Source: Gemmatimonadaceae bacterium
GTDB taxonomy: Bacteria > Gemmatimonadota > Gemmatimonadetes > Gemmatimonadales > Gemmatimonadaceae
Length of the DNA: 64,000 bases
Assembly (NCBI GenBank): GCA_036003045.1
Contig: DASYSS010000104.1
Coordinates: forward strand, 30,901 to 94,900
Direction: 5' to 3'
This document shows, in pieces, positions 53,295 to 61,654 of this stretch (its first letter is position 1; the number at the start of each line of letters is the position of its first letter). The notes beneath the pieces are model-generated. The model saw only the letters and a program-made list of their open reading frames with translations. It searched no databases and was not told the DNA's origin. The position numbers were made by a program, and so were the translations under genes.

Positions 53295-54878
53295 TCAACT
53301 CCCCGAACGCCCGCCTCGCCCGGTTTTCGCCTTGGGCTTCGCCGTGGCCGGTTTTACTCCCACGTCCACAGCGACCTCGGCGCTCTCGACGCCCGTGCGG
53401 CTGACCGCCGTGAGAATCACGCGCGTCGTCGCCACGTCGGGCAGTCGATGCGTTTTGAGCCACCCCGGCAGCACCTCTGTCGTCCAGATCGTTTCTTTGG
53501 CCAGCGACCGCACGGTCCAGAGCCACACGCGTTGATCGCCTCCACCCCCGCCCCCCCCACCACCGGAGGTCATGCGCAACAGCAAGTCGCCGGTTTCCGG
53601 GTCTTTCGCGACCGTGGCGGTCGGGCGTGCCGGCGGCTTCGCGCCGAGCCAGGGCGACGCCGGCACGAGGGCCGGCTCCGCGTACCGCGCCGACACTCTC
53701 TCGGCGAGGCTGTCCGGGTCCTTGATCAGCGCCGTCATGTTGAAGTGGATGTGGCCCGCCTGGGCGTTGTCTCGCGCACGGATCGTATCGATCTGATCGA
53801 CGATCTCCTGCGCGGTGAATCGCGACCCGCCGGCTCCCGCCTCGCCGACCCGGTAGTCGGCAAGTCCCGGCCAAATGTGCCGGTGTTTAGAGTTTTGTGA
53901 CAGCCACCAGTCGAGCAGCACCGGGAAGCTCTGCTCCGGCGGGCGGATCTGCCAATACAGCTGCGGCGCGAAGTAGTCCGCCCATCCCTTCTCGAGCCAC
54001 AGCCTGGAGTTGGCGTAGATCGTCGCGTATGCGTCGAGACCGCGGATCTGCGGCGGATTGCCAGGACGCCAGATCCCGAACGGGCTGATGCCGACTTTGA
54101 CCCACGGCTTCACCGCGTGCACGCCGCGGTAGAGCGCGGCGACCATCGAATCGACGTTCGCGCGACGCCAGTCGTCCTTCGCCAATGCTCCGCCGGCCTT
54201 CTTGTACGCGGCGTAGGTATCGGCGTCCGGAAAATCAATCGCGTGTCCCCCCGGGGTCTCGGTCTCCGGATACGGATAGAAATAGTCGTCGATGTGAACG
54301 CCATCGACGTCGTAGCGCTTCACGACGTCGACGATCGTGCGAATCGTTCTGCGTCGAACCTCGGCGCTTCCCGGGTCCATCCACAAAAAGCGAGCATACG
54401 GTTTCACCAGACCGGGCCGCGCGCGCGCGATGTGCGTGCTGGCGATCGCCGTGTCGCGAACGTACGCCGCGCGATACGGGTTGAACCACGCGTGCAGCTC
54501 GAGTCCGCGTTTGTGCGCCGCGTCCACGGCGAACGCCAGCGGGTCCCACGGCGGTTCGGGCGCGCGTCCCTGTCGCCCCGTGATGTATTGCGACCAGGGC
54601 TCGTAGGGCGACGAGTAGAACGCGTCGCCCCCAGGCCGCACGTGAAAGACGATCGCGTTCAGTCCGAGATCGACGGCGCGGTCGAGAATCGTGAGCAGCT
54701 CTCGCTGCTGGTCCCACGTGGAGAGGCCCGGTTTCGACGGCCAATCCATGTTGGCGACCGTCGCCACCCAGACGCCGCGGAATTCGCGCATCACCGGCGG
54801 CGGACTTTGCCCAGCCGCGGCATTCGCGTACATGGCGCCGCACACCGCCGCGACCCGACAGATCGAATTCGAGCGCAT
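53295..54878 (-). CDS. GHL10-type (DUF187) glycoside hydrolase-like protein
   Basis: 527 residues with a signal peptide ending AAAGQ. TIM-barrel hydrolase-like GHL10 domain: REFRGVWVATVANMDWPS at residue 31, GLELHAWFNPYRA, VDGVHIDDYFYPYPETE (catalytic-type acidic residues) and GISPFGIWRPGNPP. Probably acts on a cell-wall or extracellular glycan. The C-terminal 120 residues form a beta domain preceded by nine consecutive glycines encoded by a long C-rich run (53547-53570). The last 20 residues are Lys/Gly-rich. It lies 77 bp upstream of the S9 gene on the same strand. Confidence 0.85.
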   Translation of the reverse strand: MRSNSICRVAAVCGAMYANAAAGQSPPPVMREFRGVWVATVANMDWPSKPGLSTWDQQRELLTILDRAVDLGLNAIVFHVRPGGDAFYSSPYEPWSQYITGRQGRAPEPPWDPLAFAVDAAHKRGLELHAWFNPYRAAYVRDTAIASTHIARARPGLVKPYARFLWMDPGSAEVRRRTIRTIVDVVKRYDVDGVHIDDYFYPYPETETPGGHAIDFPDADTYAAYKKAGGALAKDDWRRANVDSMVAALYRGVHAVKPWVKVGISPFGIWRPGNPPQIRGLDAYATIYANSRLWLEKGWADYFAPQLYWQIRPPEQSFPVLLDWWLSQNSKHRHIWPGLADYRVGEAGAGGSRFTAQEIVDQIDTIRARDNAQAGHIHFNMTALIKDPDSLAERVSARYAEPALVPASPWLGAKPPARPTATVAKDPETGDLLLRMTSGGGGGGGGGDQRVWLWTVRSLAKETIWTTEVLPGWLKTHRLPDVATTRVILTAVSRTGVESAEVAVDVGVKPATAKPKAKTGRGGRSGS

Positions 54879-54915
54879 CCTGAAGCTATGCGCTCACACG
54901 AGCGATTGAGCTAAC

Positions 54916-55755
54916 TCAGCGTTCGCGCGTCCAGAGCACGAGTACGCCGCAACCCTGCGACGTCGAGTTGTACTCCGGCGGCATCGCCGCCGCGCCATCG
55001 TAGAACTCGGCCCCGGCGATGTTCAATCCGTCCATTTTGGCGAAGTCGGGAACCTGCTGCCCTCTCATCGTGAGATCGAAGATCCGCACGCCGTCCTGAA
55101 TCACGGTCACGTAGCAATTGGGCTGACGGCAACCCACCAACGCGTTGCCCGCGCACGGCTTTCGCGACGAGACGATGTACGTCTCTCCGTGCGGCCCGTG
55201 GGTGAACATCAACCCGGGCATCCGCGAAATCAGGATGTTGCCGAGGGGCTTTCCGTCATCCTTTCGAAACTGGTCTTCGGTCACGAAGTGGCCGAAGCCC
55301 TGTCGCTGGTGCTCCACAAAGGTGTTCAACCCGGAGCCCAGGTAATGGGGCGTCGAATCCTTCACCACGACCGGATCGAGCGTCGTCGCGGTTGCATGCG
55401 TCAGCACGACGGTGATCGGCACGGTATCAGCCGGCGAGATCGCGACCGTTAGCGTCTGCATCTCGAATCCGACCTTGCGCACCCGCACCATGCTCCCGCC
55501 TTCGGGCAGGAACATCAGGCTCACCGTTCCGGTCTTCGTGGTGAGCGCCTTGTTGCCGTTCAGCACGTCGATGACTTCGGCGCCTTCGACCGGGTCGCCG
55601 GTCGTCGCGTCGTAGACGCCGAGGAAGCGATACCGGTACGCGTAGTTGGTGGGCTTCTTTCCCGTCGTATCCGTCGCTGGGCTCTGCGCCCGAGCCACCG
55701 GCACCACGGCGCCGGCCAACGACACGGCGCATGCGACTGCCATCAACGTTTTCAT
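54916..55755 (-). CDS. Secreted carboxypeptidase-regulatory plus TonB-plug-like protein without barrel
   Basis: 279 residues. Signal peptide ending VVPVARAQ; residues 35-130 form a CarboxypepD_reg-like Ig domain (RFLGVYDATTGDPVEGAEV, VVLTHAT); residues 150-275 resemble the plug of TonB-dependent receptors (GNILISRMPGLMFTH; CYVTVIQDGVRIFD). The barrel is missing and the protein ends normally at WTRER. Divergent from the ABC exporter with about 55 bp between. ATG 55755 chosen as the start of the signal peptide. Confidence 0.75.
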   Translation of the reverse strand: MKTLMAVACAVSLAGAVVPVARAQSPATDTTGKKPTNYAYRYRFLGVYDATTGDPVEGAEVIDVLNGNKALTTKTGTVSLMFLPEGGSMVRVRKVGFEMQTLTVAISPADTVPITVVLTHATATTLDPVVVKDSTPHYLGSGLNTFVEHQRQGFGHFVTEDQFRKDDGKPLGNILISRMPGLMFTHGPHGETYIVSSRKPCAGNALVGCRQPNCYVTVIQDGVRIFDLTMRGQQVPDFAKMDGLNIAGAEFYDGAAAMPPEYNSTSQGCGVLVLWTRER

Positions 55756-55809
55756 AACAAGTCCAGACCCCCGCAAAGCCGTAACCGTCACGCGGCTATA
55801 TTGATAGGC

Positions 55810-57621
55810 ATGGCTAAGTACGACAAGACCCGCGCATGGAAAGAGGCGAAAGAGCTGGTTGCCGAGCACAAAACGTCGCTCGCGATCGGTTTCGGCCTGA
55901 TGCTCATAAATCGCGTCGCCGGACTAGTGTTGCCGCTCACGTCGAAGTTCCTGGTCGACGACGTCATCACCAAGCACCGAACCGACCTGCTGATGCCGCT
56001 TGCCGCCTTCGCCGTCGTCATGACGGTCATCCAAGGCGGTACCTCGTTCGCCCTGTCCCAGGTCGTGAGCATCGCGGCGCAACGGGCGATCACCGAGATG
56101 CGCAAGCGCGTGCAGGCGCACGTGCTTCGTTTGCCCGTCTCGTACTTCGATTCGACCAAGACGGGCGTCCTGATCTCGCGCGTGATGACAGACGCCGAGG
56201 GCGTGCGGAATCTGGTGGGAACCGGCCTCATCCAGCTCGTCGGCAGCATGCTGACCGCGGTCTTGTCGCTCGGCGTGCTTTTCTATGTGAACTGGAAGCT
56301 CACCGGCGCCACGCTCGTGCTGCTCGGCATTTTTGGCCTGATGATGACGACGGCGTTCAGCCGCCTGCGCCCGCTCTTTCGCGAGCGCGGCGCGATCAAC
56401 GCCGAAGTCACGGGCCGTCTCACGGAGACGATCGGCGGCGTGCGCCTCGTGAAGGTCTACGTCGCCGAGCCGCGCGAGCGTCTCGTCTTCGCGCGCGGCG
56501 TGCACAAGCTGTTTCGCAACGTCGCCAAGACGATCACCGGCACGTCGGCCGTCGGCGCCGGCACGGCAGTCCTCACGGGACTGATCGGCGTCCTGCTCAT
56601 CGTGATCGGCGGTCCGTCGGTGTTGAATGGATCGATGACACTCGGCGACATGTTCATGTACGTCTTCTTCATCGGACTCCTCGCCGCGCCGCTCGTGCAG
56701 ATGGCATCCATCGGCACGCAGGTGAGCGAGGCCTTCGCCGGCCTGGATCGGATCGCCGAGATCCGGGCGATGACGACCGAAGACCAGGCTGACGCCGACA
56801 AGGAGACCGTGAACGACGTCAACGGAGACGTCGAGTTCCAGGACGTCTCGTTCGAGTACGTGCCCGACACGCCGGTCCTCAAGCACGTGTCGTTCAGCGC
56901 GGAAGCCGGTTCCACGACGGCGCTCGTCGGCTCGAGCGGATCCGGAAAGAGCACGCTGATCGGATTGGTGATGGCGTTCAACCATCCCAAGAGCGGCCGC
57001 GTGCTCGTCGACGGCAAGGACATCGCGAACGTCAAGCTGCGCGACTTCCGCTCGCACGTCGGCGTCGTGATGCAGGACAACTTCCTGTTCGACGGCACCG
57101 TCCGCGAGAACATCGCGTTCAGCAAGCCGGGCGCGACCGACGAGGAGGTCCGCACCGCCGCCCACATCGCGCACTGCGACGAATTCGTCGACCGCTTCGA
57201 GAAAGGGTACGATACGATCGTCGGCGAGCGCGGCGTGAAGCTGTCGGGCGGCCAACGCCAGCGCGTCGCCATCGCGCGCGCGATCCTCGCCGATCCGAGA
57301 ATCCTCATTCTCGACGAAGCCACGTCGAGCCTGGACAGCGAGAGCGAGGCGATGATCCGCGATGGTCTCCGCTCGCTGCGTCACGGACGCACGACCTTCG
57401 TCATCGCGCACCGCCTCTCGACGATCGAGAGCGCCGACCAGATCCTCGTCCTCGAGAACGGCGAGATCGTCGAACGCGGCTCCCACCGCCAACTCCTCGC
57501 GCTCGGCGGTCGCTACCGCCAACTGTACGAGCGTCAGTACGGCGCCGAGAAGGACGAGTACATCAACCCCGGCGAAGATTTCCTGACCGTCGCCGGCAAG
57601 GACGTTGTGCGAAAGCTCTGA
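55810..57621 (+). CDS. ABC exporter, fused membrane and ATPase domains (MsbA-like)
   Basis: 603 residues. Six-helix exporter domain (residues 25-315) followed by an ATPase: Walker A GSSGSGKST, Q-loop VMQDNFLFDG, signature LSGGQRQRVAIARAIL, Walker B ILILDEATSSLD, H-loop IAHRLST. It works as a homodimer exporting lipids, peptides or drugs. ATG 55810 used; TTG 55801 is the only in-frame alternative. A large inverted-repeat element follows the stop. Confidence 0.93.
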   Translation: MAKYDKTRAWKEAKELVAEHKTSLAIGFGLMLINRVAGLVLPLTSKFLVDDVITKHRTDLLMPLAAFAVVMTVIQGGTSFALSQVVSIAAQRAITEMRKRVQAHVLRLPVSYFDSTKTGVLISRVMTDAEGVRNLVGTGLIQLVGSMLTAVLSLGVLFYVNWKLTGATLVLLGIFGLMMTTAFSRLRPLFRERGAINAEVTGRLTETIGGVRLVKVYVAEPRERLVFARGVHKLFRNVAKTITGTSAVGAGTAVLTGLIGVLLIVIGGPSVLNGSMTLGDMFMYVFFIGLLAAPLVQMASIGTQVSEAFAGLDRIAEIRAMTTEDQADADKETVNDVNGDVEFQDVSFEYVPDTPVLKHVSFSAEAGSTTALVGSSGSGKSTLIGLVMAFNHPKSGRVLVDGKDIANVKLRDFRSHVGVVMQDNFLFDGTVRENIAFSKPGATDEEVRTAAHIAHCDEFVDRFEKGYDTIVGERGVKLSGGQRQRVAIARAILADPRILILDEATSSLDSESEAMIRDGLRSLRHGRTTFVIAHRLSTIESADQILVLENGEIVERGSHRQLLALGGRYRQLYERQYGAEKDEYINPGEDFLTVAGKDVVRKL

Positions 57622-57682
57622 GTTTCGCTCCAGCTGCAATTGCAGCGGCAACTGCAACCGCGACGACAAGAACGACAAACTG

Positions 57683-57880
57683 CTCACCGCAGAGACGCGG
57701 AGCACGCAGAGGCCCGCAGAGATTTTCGATGGGCGTCGGGCGCCCGCGTGCAATAGGCGGGATCTTTCGGTTACTGCCGCTCGGCCTCGATCCTGCCTCT
57801 GATGGAAATGGGCCGAGCGGCTCCTTCCGAAGTCTTTCAGGCGCCGAGCCCTCTGCGGCCCTCTGCGTCTCTGCGGTGAG
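57683..57880. repeat. CACCGCAGAGACGC inverted-repeat element, copy 2
   Basis: Left arm 57683-57721 (starts CTCACCGCAGAGACGC) and right arm 57851-57880 (reverse complement starts CTCACCGCAGAGACGC) enclose an inner pair GCCGCTCGGCC (about 57777)/GGCCGAGCGGC (about 57812). A 14-bp palindrome GCTGCAATTGCAGC lies just before the left arm (about 57632) and CTGTTGCAG after the right arm, as around copy 1 at 6180-6330. It fills the convergent gap; no gene is seen in this 297-bp stretch. Confidence 0.8.
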
Positions 57881-57918
57881 CTGTTGCAGGTGTGTTGCAG
57901 CTCTGCGGCCCCAAAGGG

Positions 57919-60171
57919 TCAGGAATCAGCTCGAAGCGCCTCGACCGGGTTGACCGTCGCCGCGCGGCGCGCGGGCACGAACGCCGCCGCGATCGTCGAC
58001 GCCAGGACGACGCCGATGCCGATCGCGTAGCCGAACGGGTCGTAGACGTTGATCCACATGAACGACGCCGCGAAGAGCTTCGACACGCCGAGCGCCGCGA
58101 GCCCGCCGACCGCCGTGCCGACGACCGCGAGACGCGTAGCGTTCCCGAGCACCAAGCCGATCAGCGAGCGACCCGACGCACCCAGCGGCATCCGCACGCC
58201 CATCTCGCGCATGCGTTGCGCGACGAGATCGGAAAGCACGCCGTACACGCCCGCGATCGTCAGGAGCAGCGCGACCGCGCCGATGAACCAGGCGATCGCG
58301 TACGACACTTGGTACGGATAGACCTGCACGTCCATCGCCTGCTCGAGCGTGTGCACGTCGCCGATCGCGCTCGAGTCGATGGCCGCCACGGCGCGGCTCA
58401 GCGTCGCGCGCGCGACGAGTGCGTCGCCCGTCACGCGCACGAGGAGAAACGAGTTCCTCGCGTCGACCGGCTGCGGATAGTAGACGACGGGGGTCTCGGG
58501 GCTTCGACCCACCCACCCGGGCGTCGCGTTTCTCGCCACGCCGACGACCGACGCCCGATGGTACGGCGTGAGTCGCTTTCGCGAATCGCCGGTCGCCGCC
58601 ATCACGACGTCTTTGCCGATTGGATCGACGCCCGGCCACACGCGTGCCGCCGCGGCTTGGGAGACGACGGCGACCGAACTGTTGTCTCGCCCTTCGTCCG
58701 CCGAGAAGCCGCGCCCGCGGACGATGGGGAGCTCGAGCACCGCAAAATATTCCGGCGAGACGAGATTGAAGTCGAATCGAATCGCCGTCGAGTCGCCTGC
58801 CTTGATCTCCACCTTGTCCAGGCCACCGTCGAGCGGAGGCCGTTCAGCGCTCGCCACAGCGAGCACGGTGTGATCCGCGACAATGCGCTCGATCACTTGC
58901 CGCGGAACGCTGTCACTCATCGACATTTGCACGATGTTTCTCGTGCGAAACCCGACATCCAACTGCCCGTGGACCATCGCCGCTCGCAACAGGACGCCGG
59001 TGCAGACGAGCAGCAATACGCTCACGGCGATTTGTCCGAACAGGAGCAGCGCCCGCAGCGTTGATCTCCGAAACGGCGTATCGAAGTCTCCGCGCGACGC
59101 GCGCACGACGCTCGGACGGGTCGATTGAATCGCCGGCATCAGACCAAAGCCGATTGCGGACACGAACGCCGCCGCGAGCATGAAGCCGAGCACGCGGCCG
59201 TCCGGCTCCAGCGCCGGCAGGTGAACGAGGCCGGCGATCGTATCGGGCATCGTCGCGAAAAACGCATGCACGCCGGCTCGCACCGTCACTCTCGAAACCG
59301 CGTACGCAAGCGCCGCGCACGGCACCGCGAGGAGCAGCGCCTCGGTGAGCAATTGCTTCACCACGCGTCCGCGTCCGGCGCCAAGCGCCAGCCGGATGCC
59401 CATCTCGCGCTGACGGGCCATCCCGCGCGCCAGCATCATGTTCGCGACGTTCGCGCACGCCGTGAGCATGACGAGGAGAAGGGCGACGGCAACCGGCATG
59501 AACACCGCGATGGCCTCGCGGTCGAGCGGCACCGACGTTCCCTTCGGAATGAGCTGCAGAAATCGGTCGAGCAAGTCACGCCGCCCTGACGGCGTCGTGT
59601 TGATGATCCATGCACGAAGCCTCGACAACGCTTGGTCCGGGCTGAGCAGGGGTCGAACGTGGCCCGTGACGGTGATCGGCGTCGAATCTCCGAGCGGCTT
59701 CATGGTGAGCGGGGCCCAGAACTGCACCGGCACGGATCCGAGTCCGCTGAACCCCGGCCGCGCGACCCCGACGATCGTCATCAGCGTGCGATCCACGAGA
59801 ACCGCCCTGCCGACGATCGCCGTGTCGCCGCCGAATGACGATTGCCATGTGTCGTAGCTCAGCACCGTCCGATCGTCGCCACGACGCCGACGACGAACGT
59901 CGGCGCCCGGCGGAGGGTCCTAAGCCCGTGGCTCACGTCCTGCGTCAGCTCGTCGAGCCACCGCCAGCGCATCGTGTCGCGCGCCGCTTCGGCGTGCACG
60001 GTCAGATTGCCGAGCGCGCGCCGCGTCGTGCGCGTCGGGCGGCGACATGCCGTTGGCCACGTTGCGCTCCGTCTCGCGCTCGAGATGGTAGCGCAGCTCG
60101 TCATCGAGCTCTGCGTCGGCGCCGCGTCGATCGAGCAGCGCGCGAAGACGGATGAGAAACGACGTGAGCAT
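57919..60171 (-). pseudogene. Decayed ADOP/MacB-like ABC permease
   Basis: The intact C-terminal part (57919-59865, about 640 residues) has two FtsX-type membrane blocks, VMLTACANVANMMLARGMAR and a MREMGVRMPLGASG motif, as in ADOP permeases. The normal N-terminus is present but broken: MLTSFLIRLRALLDRRGADA and the ELRYHLERETERN segment start at 60171, the frame changes at about 60010-60015 (expected ARFGN), continues as GNLTVHAEAARDTMRWRWLD and LTQDVSHGLRTLRRAP, then meets a stop after VVGVVATIGRC at about 59860. The first periplasmic segment between there and SYDTWQSSFGG, normally about 100 residues, is missing. Function is probably lost. Confidence 0.82.
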
Positions 60172-60176
60172 GGTCG

Positions 60177-60512
60177 TCAGCCGGTGCGCAGGATCAAGCC
60201 GAGCGCCTGCTGAAAGCGCTCCCACTCGCGCCGCTCGGTGTCGAGCTGTTTGAGCCCGTTGGGCGTGAGCTCGTAGAAGCGCGCGCGGCGGTTGTTCTCC
60301 GACGTGCCCCATCGCCCTTTGATGAGCCCCTTGCCCTCGAGGCGGCGCAACGCGGGATAGAGCGAGCCGTAGTTCACGTCCAGCACCCCTTTCGACACGA
60401 CCTGGATCGACTGGGTCATGTCCCAGCCGTTCGCCGGGCCGGCGCGAAGCAGACGAAGGACGATCAGGTCGAGCGTGCCCTGCAGGAGGTCGGTCTTGCG
60501 CGCGGTCATCAT
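60177..60512 (-). CDS. PadR-family transcriptional repressor
   Basis: 111 residues. Winged-helix PadR domain: LLQGTLDLIVLRLL, GWDMTQSIQ, VLDVNYGSLYPALRRLEGKG, and a basic beta-wing GTSENNRRARFYELTP. Members repress the efflux or ADOP-permease gene beside them and often themselves; here the adjacent permease is decayed and starts 5 bp after the padR stop. Start ATG 60512 or 60509 (two ATGs in tandem); the ribosome binding site GAGGA lies within operator copy 1. Confidence 0.9.
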   Translation of the reverse strand: MMTARKTDLLQGTLDLIVLRLLRAGPANGWDMTQSIQVVSKGVLDVNYGSLYPALRRLEGKGLIKGRWGTSENNRRARFYELTPNGLKQLDTERREWERFQQALGLILRTG

Positions 60513-60513
60513 T

Positions 60514-60569
60514 CCTCTAGATTGCCAATAGGAACACGATGCGGCCGGACCTCTAGATTGTCAATAGGA
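60514..60569. promoter_or_regulatory. Twin 20-bp operator-like repeats before padR
   Basis: CCTCTAGATTGCCAATAGGA (60514-60533) and CCTCTAGATTGTCAATAGGA (60550-60569) differ at one base and are 36 bp apart, each centred on the palindrome ATTGNCAAT. On the minus strand the distal copy supplies TTGACA, a perfect -35, and the proximal copy covers the padR ribosome binding site. Likely the autoregulatory operator and promoter of padR, possibly also influencing the divergent DUF3108 gene. Confidence 0.7.
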
Positions 60570-60707
60570 GTGTCCGCCCGGCCGGCGTGTTACGTTTCCT
60601 GGGTCGCGGCTCGCCACGACGGGACGTCCGGATGGCTCGGTCGTCCCTGGAACGAGGGACCCCATCGGCGGCGAACCCCACCCGCTTTTCTCCAACGCCC
60701 CGTATCG

Positions 60708-61499
60708 ATGTTGTTGTCGCTCTTGTCTGCCGCATTCCTGGCCTTTTCGCGGACCGATTCGCGCGTGATTCGCGCGGCCGAGGACAGCCTGCGCTGCGCT
60801 CCCGGCGAACGCCGTGTCGAGATCGCCGCGGCCGCCGATCCGCGCCCCGGCTACTCCTCCGACGAACAGCTGCAGTACTCCGCCTACTATGGAAAGCTGC
60901 GCGTCGGCAGCGGCGAGATGCGGCTCGCCGGCCGCGACACCGTGCGCGGCCACTCCACGTGGAAGGCGATGTTCATCATGGACGGCGGTATTCCGGGCGC
61001 GCACGTCCATGACACCACCATCACGTGGTTCGATTCGGTCACGTTCAATTCCATGCGCTTCGTGCAGCGCGTGCACGACCCCGGATATCACGCTGACCGC
61101 GACACGCACATTTTCCCGGAAGACAAGACGTTTCGAACGAAGGACGGCGAGGTCCATCCGTCGGTCGCCGATCCACTCGACGACATGTCGCTCGTCTATC
61201 TCGTCCGCACGCTGCCGCTCGAGCCGGGACAGTGTTACGTGCTCAGCCGCTACTTCAAACCGGAAAGCAACCCGGTCGTCGTGCACGTCGTCCGCCGCGA
61301 CACGGTGGACGTACCCGCCGGCCGTTTTCCCGCGATCATGCTGCGGCCCGAGATCAAGACGAAAGGCATCTTCTCGAAGGACGGCCACGCCGAGCTCTGG
61401 CTCGCCGACGATTCGGCGCGTACGGTGCTGCAGCTCAAGACCGGTCTCTCGTTCGGATCGATCAGCCTGAAGCTGAAACACATCGGACGCAATCCGTGA
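60708..61499 (+). CDS. DUF3108-family secreted protein
   Basis: 263 residues. Signal-like N-terminus LLSLLSAAFLAFSRTDS; the DUF3108 domain starts near residue 50 with SSDEQLQYSAYYGKLRVGSGEM and contains RFPAIMLRPEIKTKGIFSK and the terminal TGLSFGSISLKLKHIG. Members are periplasmic beta-rich proteins of unknown role, possibly ligand-binding. ATG 60708 chosen since it begins the hydrophobic N-terminus. Divergent from padR. Confidence 0.82.
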   Translation: MLLSLLSAAFLAFSRTDSRVIRAAEDSLRCAPGERRVEIAAAADPRPGYSSDEQLQYSAYYGKLRVGSGEMRLAGRDTVRGHSTWKAMFIMDGGIPGAHVHDTTITWFDSVTFNSMRFVQRVHDPGYHADRDTHIFPEDKTFRTKDGEVHPSVADPLDDMSLVYLVRTLPLEPGQCYVLSRYFKPESNPVVVHVVRRDTVDVPAGRFPAIMLRPEIKTKGIFSKDGHAELWLADDSARTVLQLKTGLSFGSISLKLKHIGRNP

Positions 61500-61654
61500 C
61501 GCGTCCAGCATCGCGCCGCGATCGCGCACGTTCGCGTTAAGACATCTAAACGCGGATCTATGCGCTCCCTCGGACTACGCGACTTCCCAACCCCGCGTAG
61601 CCTCCGCGCGTAGAGAAGGTGTCCATTCAATTTGCGAACACCTTCGAGGCCGCC

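Noticed and set aside
53218..53874. N-terminal extension of the S9 hydrolase
   Set aside because: Runs through the coding region of the GHL10 gene in another frame; the signal peptide begins at ATG 53217.
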